From assembly GCA_963975135.1 (NCBI GenBank), contig CAXBGQ010000082.1, forward strand, positions 1 through 11,028: a stretch of 11,028 bases of DNA, given 5' to 3'. The translations under genes were made by a program, and so were the position numbers. The first letter of the stretch is position 1; the number at the start of each line of letters is the position of its first letter. Positions 1-6,946 of the stretch are shown piece after piece. Under the pieces are notes generated by a model, which ran no database searches, was not told where the DNA came from, and saw only the letters and a list, made by a program, of their open reading frames with translations. This stretch comes from Alterinioella sp963975135 (GTDB taxonomy: Bacteria; Pseudomonadota; Alphaproteobacteria; Rhodobacterales; Rhodobacteraceae).

Positions 1-207
1 TATCCGGTGTCCCGTCCCCTGTTTTTCTACATCAAGGCGGCACATCTGGGCGTGATCCCCGGCCTGCAGGAATACGCGGAATTTTTCGTTTCCAATGACA
101 TCTCGGGGCCCTGGGGGCCGCTGGCGGCCTATGGTCTGGTATCGGACCCCGAGCTTGCCACCACACAATCCATCGTTGCCAACAGAATGTTGATGCGCGA
201 CATGTAA
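1..207 (+). CDS. pstS: Phosphate ABC transporter substrate-binding protein PstS, C-terminal fragment
   Basis: This is the last 68 codons of a gene whose start lies before the window; the frame is open from base 1 and ends with TAA at 205-207. PstS is the periplasmic phosphate-binding protein that hands phosphate to the PstCA channel. The visible segment begins YPVSRPLFFYIKAAH and continues with GVIPGLQEYAEFF, which matches the conserved C-terminal part of PstS proteins, where the chain folds back between lobes before the last helix. The following genes pstC, pstA, pstB, phoU and phoB confirm the assignment. A GTG at base 7 is only an internal codon, not a start. The signal peptide and most phosphate-binding residues are outside the window. 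A strong terminator follows the stop codon, suggesting that pstS is made in excess over the membrane subunits. Confidence 0.93.
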   Translation, partial: YPVSRPLFFYIKAAHLGVIPGLQEYAEFFVSNDISGPWGPLAAYGLVSDPELATTQSIVANRMLMRDM

Positions 208-215
208 TCGGCTTT

Positions 216-263
216 GCGGGGCCGCCCGGATCGGTTGGGCGGCCCCGCGCATTTTTCTTTTTT
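216..263 (+). terminator. Intercistronic factor-independent terminator between pstS and pstC
   Basis: A perfect 12-bp stem GCGGGGCCGCCC (216-227) / GGGCGGCCCCGC (237-248) closes a 9-base loop. It is followed after two bases by the T-rich run ATTTTTCTTTTTT (251-263). It begins 9 bases after the pstS stop and ends 13 bases before the pstC ATG. Because pstC has no obvious promoter of its own in this 69-base gap, the likely role is partial termination, so that the abundant binding protein is transcribed more than the transporter subunits. The stem may also protect the 3' end of a pstS-only mRNA. Confidence 0.9.
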
Positions 264-276
264 GACTGAGACCATC

Positions 277-1725
277 ATGCCGCTGATCTGGATATTCGCC
301 GCCGTGTTGAGCCTTGGCGTTTTGGGGTATTTCCTTGGACGCGCACGCGCCATTGCCAGCGCCTCGGGCGACATCCGGATCCTGCATTCGCTGCCCTCCT
401 ATTACGGAACCAATGCCTTTCTCGCGGCCACGGTGCCGGCGCTTCTGGTGATGGTGCTGTGGCTGATGATCCAGCCCGGCGTGATCTCGGGCCGCGTGGC
501 CATGATGCTGGAGACCGGAGCCGAAAACGCAGACCTGGTGCAGGCCGATCTGCGCCGCCTGGCTCAGGGGATCGACCGGGCTGTGGCGACGGGCGAAATC
601 AGCGCCACGGCCGCTCGCGCGCTTGATGCCGAAACCACCGATATCCGTGCCCTGCTGGCCGAGAGCGGGGCCGCGCTTGGCACCGGTGTGACCCCCGAAA
701 CTCTGGCCGCCGCACAACGCATTCGTGCGTTGACCAGGTCTGCGGGGCTGGCAATGGCAGGGGTTGTGGTGGCGCTGTCGGGCCTGGGGCTGGCGCTGGC
801 GCTCAAGGCCACGACCCGCGATTTCCGCGCCCGCAACGCGGTCGAACGCGCGGTGCTGGCGCTTTTGATCCTGGCCTCGTCCATCGCCATTCTGACCACG
901 GTGGGCATCGTTTTGTCGATGGTCACCGAGACGCTGGATTTCTTCGCGCTCTACCCGTGGCGCGACTTCTTCTTTGGCCTCGAATGGATCCCCAGCTTCG
1001 AGGGCGGCTCCGACCTTGGCCTGCTGCCGCTGTTGTGGGGCACGCTCTATATCACCTTCATCGCGCTGCTGGTCGCGGTGCCGGTGGGCCTTTTCGCGGC
1101 GATCTATATGGCCGAATATGCCGGGCGGCGGTTTCGCAGCGTCGCCAAACCCGCGATCGAGGTTCTGGCCGGTATTCCCACCATCGTTTACGGCCTCTTT
1201 GCGTTGGTCACCGTGGGCCCGATGCTGCGCGATTATTTCGCCGCCCCGCTTGGGCTTGGCACTTCGGCGGCCAGCGTCATGACGGCGGGGCTGGTGATGG
1301 GGATCATGCTGATCCCGTTTGTCTCATCGCTCTCTGATGACATCATCAACGCGGTGCCGCAGAGCTTGCGCGACGGCTCCTACGGGCTTGGCGCCACGCA
1401 GTCCGAGACCGTGAAACAGGTGATCCTGCCCGCCGCCCTGCCGGGGATTGTCGGGGCCATCCTGCTGGCGGCCTCCCGCGCCATTGGCGAAACCATGATC
1501 GTGGTGATGGGGGCAGGGGCCGCCGCAAGGCTCAGCCTCAACCCCTTCGAGGCGATGACCACCGTGACCGTCAAGATCGTCGGCCAGTTGACCGGCGATA
1601 CCGATTTTTCCAGCCCCGAGGCGCTGGTGGCCTTTGCCCTTGGCCTGACGCTGTTCGCCATCACTCTGGGCCTCAATATCCTGGCGCTTTATATCGTGCG
1701 CCGCTACCGGGAGCAGTATGAATGA
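277..1725 (+). CDS. pstC: Phosphate ABC transporter permease PstC (long alphaproteobacterial form)
   Basis: This is one of the two inner-membrane subunits of the high-affinity phosphate importer, pairing with PstA. The start is the ATG at 277, giving 482 residues. The same frame is open from 214, but that stretch is the terminator hairpin, so an earlier start is unlikely. Shine-Dalgarno pairing is weak (GACTGAG). The protein is longer than the E. coli type of about 320 residues. An N-terminal extension has hydrophobic segments near residues 2-22, 48-68, 156-176 and 190-214, with a soluble helical stretch between (about 75-150). It fits the PstC N-terminal family (PF12501, named from memory). 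The BPD_transp permease domain starts near residue 249 (LLPLLWGTLYITF). Its cytoplasmic EAA loop, which docks on PstB, lies at about 366-395 (DGSYGLGATQSETVKQVILP). The last bases overlap pstA in an ATGA junction. Confidence 0.95.
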   Translation: MPLIWIFAAVLSLGVLGYFLGRARAIASASGDIRILHSLPSYYGTNAFLAATVPALLVMVLWLMIQPGVISGRVAMMLETGAENADLVQADLRRLAQGIDRAVATGEISATAARALDAETTDIRALLAESGAALGTGVTPETLAAAQRIRALTRSAGLAMAGVVVALSGLGLALALKATTRDFRARNAVERAVLALLILASSIAILTTVGIVLSMVTETLDFFALYPWRDFFFGLEWIPSFEGGSDLGLLPLLWGTLYITFIALLVAVPVGLFAAIYMAEYAGRRFRSVAKPAIEVLAGIPTIVYGLFALVTVGPMLRDYFAAPLGLGTSAASVMTAGLVMGIMLIPFVSSLSDDIINAVPQSLRDGSYGLGATQSETVKQVILPAALPGIVGAILLAASRAIGETMIVVMGAGAAARLSLNPFEAMTTVTVKIVGQLTGDTDFSSPEALVAFALGLTLFAITLGLNILALYIVRRYREQYE

Positions 1726-3041
1726 CAGCCGCAAAATCCCTGCTTGCCGCCGATGCCCACACCAGGCGGCGCAACGCCGCCGAGACCCGGTTTCGCGCCT
1801 ATGGGCTGGCCGCCGTGCTGGTGGGTATCGGCGCGCTTGTGCTGCTGCTCACGACGATCCTGGGCAATGGGGCAGGGGCCTTTCGTCAGACCTATATCAC
1901 CATTCCGGTGACGCTGAACGCCGACCGGCTGGACCCTGCCGGCAACCGCGACCCCGCCGAAATGGCCACCGTCACCACCTTTGGCTACGCGCCGATGCTG
2001 GCGCAGGCGCTGCAACAGCATCTGCAGGCGCAAGGCATCGCGATGGAGGGGATCGGCCCGCGCGACCTGATGGCGATCATCAGCCAGGAGGCTCCGGCCC
2101 AAATCCGCGCCATGGTGCTGCAAAACCCCGACCTTCTGGACCGAACGCTGGAGCTGGAGATGCTGGCGGGGGGGCGCATCGATGGCTATTTCAAAGGCCG
2201 GGTGACGCTGCAATCGGCCGAGCGTGACGCCAATGTCAGCCCCGCGCAGCTGGTGCTGGCGCAGGCCATGGCCGATGCCGGCATGATCGAAACGCGGTTC
2301 AACTGGGCCTTTCTGACTGGCTCCGATGCCTCAGGGCAGCGCCCCGAGGCAGCCGGGCTGGGCGTGGCGATTCTGGGCTCTCTCTATATGATGCTGGTGG
2401 TCCTGGTGCTGGCACTGCCCATCGGCGTGGCGGCGGCCGTCTACCTTGAGGAATTCGCCCCGAAAAACCGGCTGACCGACGTGATCGAGGTCAATATCTC
2501 GAACCTCGCCGCCGTGCCCTCGATCGTGTTCGGCATTCTGGGGCTGGCGATCTTCATCAACTTCGCGGGCCTGCCGCAATCGGCCCCGGTGGTCGGCGGG
2601 CTGGTGCTGACGCTGATGACGCTGCCCACCATCATCATCGCCACACGCGCCGCCCTGCGCGCGGTGCCACCCTCGATCCGGGCGGCCGCGCTTGGGCTTG
2701 GTGCCTCCAAAATGCAATCGGTGTTTCACCACGTCCTGCCGCTGGCAGCCCCCGGCATTCTGACCGGCACCATTATCGGGCTGGCGCAGGCGCTTGGTGA
2801 AACCGCGCCGCTTTTGTTGATCGGGATGGTTGCCTTCGTGCGCGATTTCCCCGCCGCCCCGCCCGAGGGGCTCTTTGATCCCGCATCGGCGCTGCCGGTG
2901 CAGGTCTATAACTGGACGCAACGCGCGGATCCGGCCTTTGTCGAACGTGCGGCGGGGGCCACGCTGGTGCTGTTGGGCCTGCTGGTCACGATGAACTTGA
3001 TCGCGGTGATGTTGCGCCGCCGTTTCGAACGCCGCTGGTAA
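1722..3041 (+). CDS. pstA: Phosphate ABC transporter permease PstA (long form with N-terminal extension)
   Basis: This is the second membrane subunit of the phosphate importer, 439 residues. The start ATG at 1722 overlaps the pstC stop as ATGA. GGGAG at 1709-1713 lies 8 bases upstream, so translation is probably coupled; a nearby ATG at 1718 is in another frame. A cytoplasmic start is followed by a transmembrane segment at about 26-48. A periplasmic-type domain of some 150 residues follows (about 55-200, with ITIPVTLNADRLDPAG near 60-74), resembling the DUF3333 extension (PF11812, from memory) of alphaproteobacterial PstA. The BPD_transp domain runs from about 213 to 435. Its EAA loop at about 319-348 contains IRAAALGLGASKMQSVFHHV and is followed by ALGETAPLLLIG, a typical PstA sequence. 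E. coli PstA is about 296 residues, so the extra length is the N-terminal domain. The gap to pstB is 19 bases. Confidence 0.95.
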   Translation: MTAAKSLLAADAHTRRRNAAETRFRAYGLAAVLVGIGALVLLLTTILGNGAGAFRQTYITIPVTLNADRLDPAGNRDPAEMATVTTFGYAPMLAQALQQHLQAQGIAMEGIGPRDLMAIISQEAPAQIRAMVLQNPDLLDRTLELEMLAGGRIDGYFKGRVTLQSAERDANVSPAQLVLAQAMADAGMIETRFNWAFLTGSDASGQRPEAAGLGVAILGSLYMMLVVLVLALPIGVAAAVYLEEFAPKNRLTDVIEVNISNLAAVPSIVFGILGLAIFINFAGLPQSAPVVGGLVLTLMTLPTIIIATRAALRAVPPSIRAAALGLGASKMQSVFHHVLPLAAPGILTGTIIGLAQALGETAPLLLIGMVAFVRDFPAAPPEGLFDPASALPVQVYNWTQRADPAFVERAAGATLVLLGLLVTMNLIAVMLRRRFERRW

Positions 3042-3060
3042 GGCGGGAAAGGACCCTGTT

Positions 3061-3858
3061 ATGAACGTCATGCAACAGGTGGAGGCCGCAGTGACACAAA
3101 CCGCGCCCAAGATATCGGCCAAGGCAGTGGATGTGTTCTACGGCGACACCCATGCCATCAAGGCCGTGGATGTCGAGATTGCCGATAAGATGGTGACCGC
3201 CTTTATCGGCCCCTCGGGATGCGGCAAATCCACTTTTCTGCGCTGTCTCAACCGAATGAATGACACCATCGACAGCGCCCGTGTCACCGGCCGGATCGAT
3301 CTCGATGGCGAGGATATCTATGCCCCCCGCGTCGATCCGGTGCAATTGCGCGCCAAGGTGGGCATGGTGTTTCAGAAACCCAACCCGTTCCCGAAATCGA
3401 TCTATGACAACGTGGCTTATGGCCCGCGGATCCATGGCCTGGCGCGCGATAAATCCGACCTCGATGCCATCGTCGAGAAATCGCTGCGCCGCGCCGCGCT
3501 GTGGGAGGAGGTCAAGGACCGGCTCACTGCGCCGGGCACCGGTCTTTCGGGTGGGCAGCAACAAAGGCTCTGCATCGCGCGCGCCATCGCTACCGGCCCC
3601 GAGGTGCTCCTGATGGATGAGCCCTGTTCGGCCCTCGACCCCATTGCCACGGCGCAGGTCGAACAGCTGATTGACGAATTGCGCAGCCGGTTTTGCGTGG
3701 TCATCGTGACCCATTCGATGGCCCAGGCCAGCCGTGTCAGCCAGAAAACCGCTTTCTTTCATCTCGGCGAACTGGTGGAATTCGATGATACGGATCGGAT
3801 ATTCACGAATCCCGGCGATCATCGCACCGAATCCTATATCACTGGCCGTATCGGCTGA
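3061..3858 (+). CDS. pstB: Phosphate ABC transporter ATP-binding protein PstB
   Basis: This is the ATPase that drives phosphate import through PstCA, 265 residues and normal for the family. The start ATG at 3061 has AAAGGA 7 bases upstream (3048-3053); another in-frame ATG lies at 3070. All ABC motifs are present. Walker A is GPSGCGKST at residues 50-58, and the Q-loop is VFQKPNPFP with Gln105. The signature is LSGGQ at 162-166 followed by QQRLCIARAIA. Walker B is VLLMDEP at 182-188 with the D-loop SALDP after it, and the switch His is 218 in VTHSM. The QKPNPFP stretch and the MDEPCSALDP form are typical of PstB rather than other importers. The gene lies between pstA and phoU, 14 bases before the phoU start, in the standard pst operon order. 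Confidence 0.97.
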   Translation: MNVMQQVEAAVTQTAPKISAKAVDVFYGDTHAIKAVDVEIADKMVTAFIGPSGCGKSTFLRCLNRMNDTIDSARVTGRIDLDGEDIYAPRVDPVQLRAKVGMVFQKPNPFPKSIYDNVAYGPRIHGLARDKSDLDAIVEKSLRRAALWEEVKDRLTAPGTGLSGGQQQRLCIARAIATGPEVLLMDEPCSALDPIATAQVEQLIDELRSRFCVVIVTHSMAQASRVSQKTAFFHLGELVEFDDTDRIFTNPGDHRTESYITGRIG

Positions 3859-3872
3859 GCATCGGACATCAC

Positions 3873-4589
3873 ATGGAACATCAGTCACATATCCTGCATG
3901 CGTTTGATCGCGATCTGGAAAGCATCCAGGCCAATATCATGAAAATGGGCGGTCTGGTCGAGGCCGCGATCGCTCAGGCCGCTACCGCGCTTGAAACCCA
4001 GGATGCCGATCTGGCACAGAGCGTGCGGGCAGGGGACAAGGCCATCGACGCGCTGGAACAACAGGTCAACGAAGAGGCCGCCCGCATTCTGGCCCTGCGC
4101 CAACCCATCGCCGGCGATCTGCGCACTGTGCTGACCGTGTTCCGCCTCTCTGGCAGCCTGGAGCGGATGGGCGATTATGCCAAGAACATCGCCAAGCGCA
4201 CGGGCGTTCTGATGGCGATGGCACCGATCAACGGCTCGGCAAAATCGCTGCGCCGGATGGCGCGCCAGGTCGAGTTGATGCTGAAGGACGCGCTCGATGC
4301 CTATATCCAGCGCGACGCCGGGCTTGCCGCCGATGTGCGCACCCGCGATGTGGAGGTCGATCAGATGTATACCGCGCTGTTTCGCGAATACCTGACCTTC
4401 ATGATGGAGGATCCGCGCAATATCACCGCCTGCATGCACCTGCATTTCATCGCCAAGAATATCGAACGCATGGGCGATCACGTGACCACGATCGCCGAAG
4501 AGGTGATCTATCTGGTTGACGGTGCCTATCCCGATGACGACCGCGAAAAGGGCGATCAGACGACGCAGGGCGGCGCGAATGGCGGGTGA
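3873..4589 (+). CDS. phoU: Phosphate signalling and transport regulator PhoU
   Basis: This is a cytoplasmic all-helical protein that restrains PstSCAB and passes its state to the PhoR/PhoB system. It is 238 residues, the usual length. The start is the ATG at 3873, 14 bases after the pstB stop, with only a weak CGGA upstream. Two PhoU repeats are visible. Each ends in the metal-cluster motif of the family: ERMGDYAKNIAKR at about residues 97-109, and NIERMGDHVTTIAEE at 196-210. The acidic positions Glu97/Asp101 and Glu198/Asp202 are kept in both repeats. The N-terminus (HILHAFDRDL) also fits. The last 20 residues are polar, Gly-rich and probably disordered. The final 11 bases overlap the start of phoB, so the two are probably translated together. 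Confidence 0.96.
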   Translation: MEHQSHILHAFDRDLESIQANIMKMGGLVEAAIAQAATALETQDADLAQSVRAGDKAIDALEQQVNEEAARILALRQPIAGDLRTVLTVFRLSGSLERMGDYAKNIAKRTGVLMAMAPINGSAKSLRRMARQVELMLKDALDAYIQRDAGLAADVRTRDVEVDQMYTALFREYLTFMMEDPRNITACMHLHFIAKNIERMGDHVTTIAEEVIYLVDGAYPDDDREKGDQTTQGGANGG

Positions 4590-5265
4590 GCCCCTGATCC
4601 TGATTGTCGAGGACGAGCAGGCCCAACGTGAGGTGCTGGCCTATAACATCCGCGCCGAGGGGTTCGCGGTGGAAACCGCCGGGGCAGGGGATGAGGCCCT
4701 GGAACGCGTGCGCGAAGCCACGCCCGATATCATCGTTCTGGACTGGATGCTGCCGCATGTGTCGGGGTTGGAGGTCTGCCGCCAGCTAAAGACATCGCCC
4801 GTGACACGGGCCATTCCGGTCATCATGCTCAGCGCCCGGTCCGAGGAGGTCGACAAGGTGCGCGGCCTGGAAACCGGGGCCGATGATTACATGATCAAGC
4901 CCTATTCGGTGGCCGAATTGCTGGCCCGCATCCGCACCCAGTTGCGCCGCACCCGGCCAGCGGCGATCGAAGGCCGTTTGGAATATGACGATATCGCCAT
5001 GGACCGGACCGAGCATCGTGTGTTCCGCGCCGGTCACGAGGTTACGCTTGGCCCCACCGAATACCGGCTCTTGACCGTGTTTATGGAACGCCCGGGGCGG
5101 GTCTGGTCGCGTGAGGCGCTGCTTGATCGGGTCTGGGGCCGCGATGTCTATGTCGACAGCCGTACGGTTGATGTCCATATCGGACGCTTGCGCAAGGCGC
5201 TGCGCGGTACCGGAACGACCGATCCGATCAGAACCGTGCGGGGGGCGGGGTATTCTTTGAGTTAG
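4579..5265 (+). CDS. phoB: Phosphate regulon response regulator PhoB (OmpR/PhoB family)
   Basis: This DNA-binding response regulator is activated by PhoR and switches on phosphate-starvation genes by binding Pho boxes. The ATG at 4579 is preferred; the frame is open from 4516, but only this start gives the canonical N-terminus (MAGEPLILIVEDE) and has CAGGG 8 bases upstream. It gives 228 residues, normal for PhoB. The receiver domain has acidic residues Glu11 and Asp12, phospho-acceptor Asp55 in IIVLDWMLP, Ser85 and Lys107 in MIKPYS. The winged-helix output domain runs from about 130 to 227. Its transactivation region includes LGPTEYRLL (157-165), and its recognition helix is SRTVDVHIGRLRKAL (194-208). 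It overlaps phoU by 11 bases. The partner histidine kinase phoR is not downstream and may be upstream of pstS, outside the window. No clear terminator follows. Confidence 0.95.
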   Translation: MAGEPLILIVEDEQAQREVLAYNIRAEGFAVETAGAGDEALERVREATPDIIVLDWMLPHVSGLEVCRQLKTSPVTRAIPVIMLSARSEEVDKVRGLETGADDYMIKPYSVAELLARIRTQLRRTRPAAIEGRLEYDDIAMDRTEHRVFRAGHEVTLGPTEYRLLTVFMERPGRVWSREALLDRVWGRDVYVDSRTVDVHIGRLRKALRGTGTTDPIRTVRGAGYSLS

Positions 5266-5324
5266 CGTCGCATTGTAAGGCGCTGAGATATTGTTGTTTA
5301 TTTTCACCAATCTGCGAAACTGAG

Positions 5325-5338
5325 TGACGTTTGCGTCA
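5325..5338. promoter_or_regulatory. Inverted repeat TGACG-TTTG-CGTCA, possible operator
   Basis: This is a perfect 5-bp inverted repeat with a 4-base spacer, 59 bases after the phoB stop. It has the same TGAC-N6-GTCA layout as a second site upstream of the outer-membrane protein gene (7652-7665), and both share the right half CGTCA. The binding protein is unknown; the role as an operator is inference. Confidence 0.3.
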
Positions 5339-5436
5339 TAGCGATGCGTGGCAGGAAAAGATTGCTCAGATACGCCAACTCGTGCAAGCGGGGTCGACCG
5401 GTGCATAGCCGGATTTGGCCAATGCAATATTTCTGG

Positions 5437-5448
5437 TAATCATGATTA
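5437..5448. promoter_or_regulatory. 12-bp perfect palindrome TAATCATGATTA, possible operator
   Basis: A perfect dyad sits in the AT-rich centre of the phoB-aroQ gap. It is flanked by the 7-bp inverted pair GCCGGAT (5408-5414) and ATCCGGC (5456-5462), though the palindrome is not centred between the arms. It may be a dimeric regulator site. It could equally be chance in an AT-rich stretch, as no matching regulator is recognised. Confidence 0.3.
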
Positions 5449-5626
5449 TGTTAATATCCGGCAGATCAAATTCCACCATACCTCCAACAACAAGTCATAT
5501 AGACGGTTTTCCAACAGGTTACGCGGCGCACCTCATGTCACCCCTACGCGCCGATCACGTGTCCCGACCCTGATACGCGCGCATCGAGAGTTTCAGCAAT
5601 ATGTTGATATCGGGCGTTTTCCCGGC

Positions 5627-5656
5627 TCGACAGCGGATCGGCCCTGACGCTATAGG
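5627..5656 (+). promoter_or_regulatory. Possible sigma-70-type promoter for aroQ-luxR
   Basis: TCGACA (5627-5632, five of six bases of the -35 consensus) is followed after 18 bases by TATAGG (5651-5656, four of six of the -10). This would start transcription near 5663, about 16 bases before the aroQ ATG and just upstream of the GGGA element at 5668-5671. The match is moderate and the leader would be short. Confidence 0.3.
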
Positions 5657-5678
5657 TAAGGAAGGTTGGGAATGTCAC

Positions 5679-6122
5679 ATGCGTATACTGGTATTGAACG
5701 GGCCGAATCTGAACCTGCTGGGACAGCGGGAGCCGAGTATCTACGGCTCGGTGACGCTCGCAGGGATCGAAGAGCTTTGCAGCGCCGAGGCCAAAGCCCT
5801 TGGGCTGACGGTCAGCTTTGCGCAATCGAACCACGAGGGTGCGCTGGTCGATGCGTTGCACGCAGCCCAAGACGTACAGGATGGCGTCGTTCTGAACGCC
5901 GGCGCCTACACGCACAGCTCGATCGCGCTGCGCGACGCGATCAGCGCCATTTCGGTGCCGGTTCTTGAGCTGCATCTGAGCAATGTCCATGCGCGTGAAG
6001 CGTTCCGGCATCATTCCATGATCGCGCCGGTATGCGTCGGGGTGATCGCGGGCTTTGGCGCGGGCGGGTATCCTCTGGCGATACGCGCGCTGCGCGATCA
6101 CATCGAGGCCCCTGCCCCGTGA
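5679..6122 (+). CDS. aroQ: 3-dehydroquinate dehydratase, type II
   Basis: This enzyme dehydrates 3-dehydroquinate to 3-dehydroshikimate in the shikimate pathway. It is a cytosolic dodecameric enzyme in the known family. The ATG at 5679 gives 147 residues, the normal size. The frame is open from 5601, but only this Met starts the canonical MRILVLNGPNLNLLG sequence. GGGA (5668-5671) lies 7 bases upstream, with AAGGAAGG a little further up. An ATG at 5672 is in another frame. Active-site residues are visible: Arg17 and Tyr22 in QREPSIYG on the flexible lid, Asn73 in LNAGAYTHSS, His99 in ELHLSN, and the Gly-rich IAGFGAGGY near 123-131. The stop codon overlaps the GTG start of the downstream luxR gene as GTGA, so the two are probably cotranslated. 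This partnership has no obvious metabolic reason. Confidence 0.95.
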   Translation: MRILVLNGPNLNLLGQREPSIYGSVTLAGIEELCSAEAKALGLTVSFAQSNHEGALVDALHAAQDVQDGVVLNAGAYTHSSIALRDAISAISVPVLELHLSNVHAREAFRHHSMIAPVCVGVIAGFGAGGYPLAIRALRDHIEAPAP

Positions 6123-6925
6123 AGGCTTTGCGCCCATATCTCAACGCCAAATCGGTCGAGGAGCTGTGGGCGCATCACACCACGCTGATGGCAGGCTACG
6201 GGTTCGACCGGCTGTTCTATGCCTATACCTGTTTTCAGACCGCCAATACGCTTTCGGACCCCAAAGATGCGCTGGTTCTGACCAATCATCCCGCCGATTA
6301 TGTCGATGCCTATGTGACCCGGGGCCTGTTTCGCGATGGTCCGATGCTGAACTGGGCCACGCGCAATGTCGGCTCGACCAGCTGGCGCATTCCCTGTGCC
6401 GAGGCCACCGCGGCGGATCTGACGCCCGGCCAACGCCATGTGCTTGACCTGAACCGGAAATACGGGGTCTATGCGGGCTATACGATCGCGTTTCCCATGG
6501 CAATCAAACGCGCGGCCGCGGGCATTGGCCTGACTGCCCGGCGCGGAATTACCCAAGATGAGGTCGACGCGCTGTGGGAGACCAAGGGCGACGAAATCGA
6601 GATCATCAACCAGGTCGCGCATCTGTGCATCACGCACCTGCCCGCCAGCGGCCAGAGCCGGATGTTGACGCCGCGCCAAAGCGAGGTTCTGGAATTGGTG
6701 GCTGACGGCAAATCGGTGCAGGATATTTCGATCCTGCTCGGTCGAAAACCGGAAACGGTCGACAAGCATCTGCGCGGTGCGCGCGACACATTGGGCGTGG
6801 AAACCACGGCCCAGGCGGTGCGCAAGGCGTCGGTTCTCAATCAGATATTTGTGCTCGACGATGCCCCGCAACCGCCCCGGCGCGCGCCGGCACAAAAAGT
6901 GCCGGGCGTCACCCAGGACGGTTGA
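6119..6925 (+). CDS. LuxR-family regulator with autoinducer-binding domain (no luxI in window)
   Basis: This is a transcription factor of the quorum-sensing LuxR type, 268 residues from the GTG at 6119. That start overlaps the aroQ stop and gives VKALRPYLNAKSVEELW; GAGG at 6105-6108 lies 10 bases upstream. The frame is open further up inside aroQ, but those residues are not family-like. Residues about 15-165 fit the autoinducer-binding domain (PF03472). Residues about 182-240 are a GerE-type helix-turn-helix: LTPRQSEVLELVADGKSVQDIS, then KPETVDKHLRGARDTLG. By eye against TraR, the Trp57 position is Tyr61, the Tyr61 position is Tyr65 and the Trp85 position is Trp89. The Asp70-Pro71 pair aligns with Gly74-Pro75 without gaps, with Asp73 next to it. 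No autoinducer synthase is in the window, so its ligand is unknown. The Pro/Arg-rich tail (about 248-268) is probably disordered. Confidence 0.88.
   Translation: MKALRPYLNAKSVEELWAHHTTLMAGYGFDRLFYAYTCFQTANTLSDPKDALVLTNHPADYVDAYVTRGLFRDGPMLNWATRNVGSTSWRIPCAEATAADLTPGQRHVLDLNRKYGVYAGYTIAFPMAIKRAAAGIGLTARRGITQDEVDALWETKGDEIEIINQVAHLCITHLPASGQSRMLTPRQSEVLELVADGKSVQDISILLGRKPETVDKHLRGARDTLGVETTAQAVRKASVLNQIFVLDDAPQPPRRAPAQKVPGVTQDG
6887..6905. other. Hairpin in the 3' end of luxR, facing the convergent gene
   Basis: A perfect 7-bp stem CCGGCAC (6887-6893) / GTGCCGG (6899-6905) with an AAAAA loop lies inside the last codons of luxR and beyond the stop of the convergent outer-membrane protein gene. 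On the minus strand it would be the first stable hairpin after that gene. It has no T-run after it in either direction, so it is at best a weak or factor-assisted terminator. Confidence 0.3.
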
Positions 6926-6946
6926 AGCCGGTCCCGGCCGGGCCGA

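Larger units (their letters stand above)
5266..5678. other. 413-base intergenic gap between phoB and aroQ, AT-richer, with palindromes
   Basis: I see no convincing gene here. One reading frame on the plus strand stays open for 99 codons (5348-5647), but it lacks a ribosome binding site and has mixed third bases unlike the GC-rich third positions of its neighbours. The gap holds TGACG-TTTG-CGTCA (5325-5338), the 12-bp perfect palindrome TAATCATGATTA (5437-5448) enclosed by GCCGGAT (5408-5414) and ATCCGGC (5456-5462), an inverted pair CGGCGC (5524-5529) / GCGCCG (5548-5553), and a possible aroQ promoter at 5627-5656. No good terminator for the pst operon was found just after phoB. Confidence 0.6.

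Noticed and set aside
214..276. Upstream extension of pstC
   Set aside because: This stretch is the terminator stem and T-run after pstS; the ATG at 277 gives a normal membrane-protein N-terminus.
2331..3122. 263-codon minus-strand frame opposite pstA
   Set aside because: Low-complexity His/Gln/Arg-rich shadow of a GC-rich coding region; pstA on the other strand is certain.
2986..3888. 300-codon minus-strand frame opposite pstB
   Set aside because: Shadow of PstB, which has every ABC ATPase motif in place.
5348..5647. Open frame of 99 codons in the phoB-aroQ gap
   Set aside because: It starts with GTG without a ribosome binding site, has mixed third-codon bases unlike the neighbouring genes, and shows no recognisable protein motif. 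It spans several palindromes.
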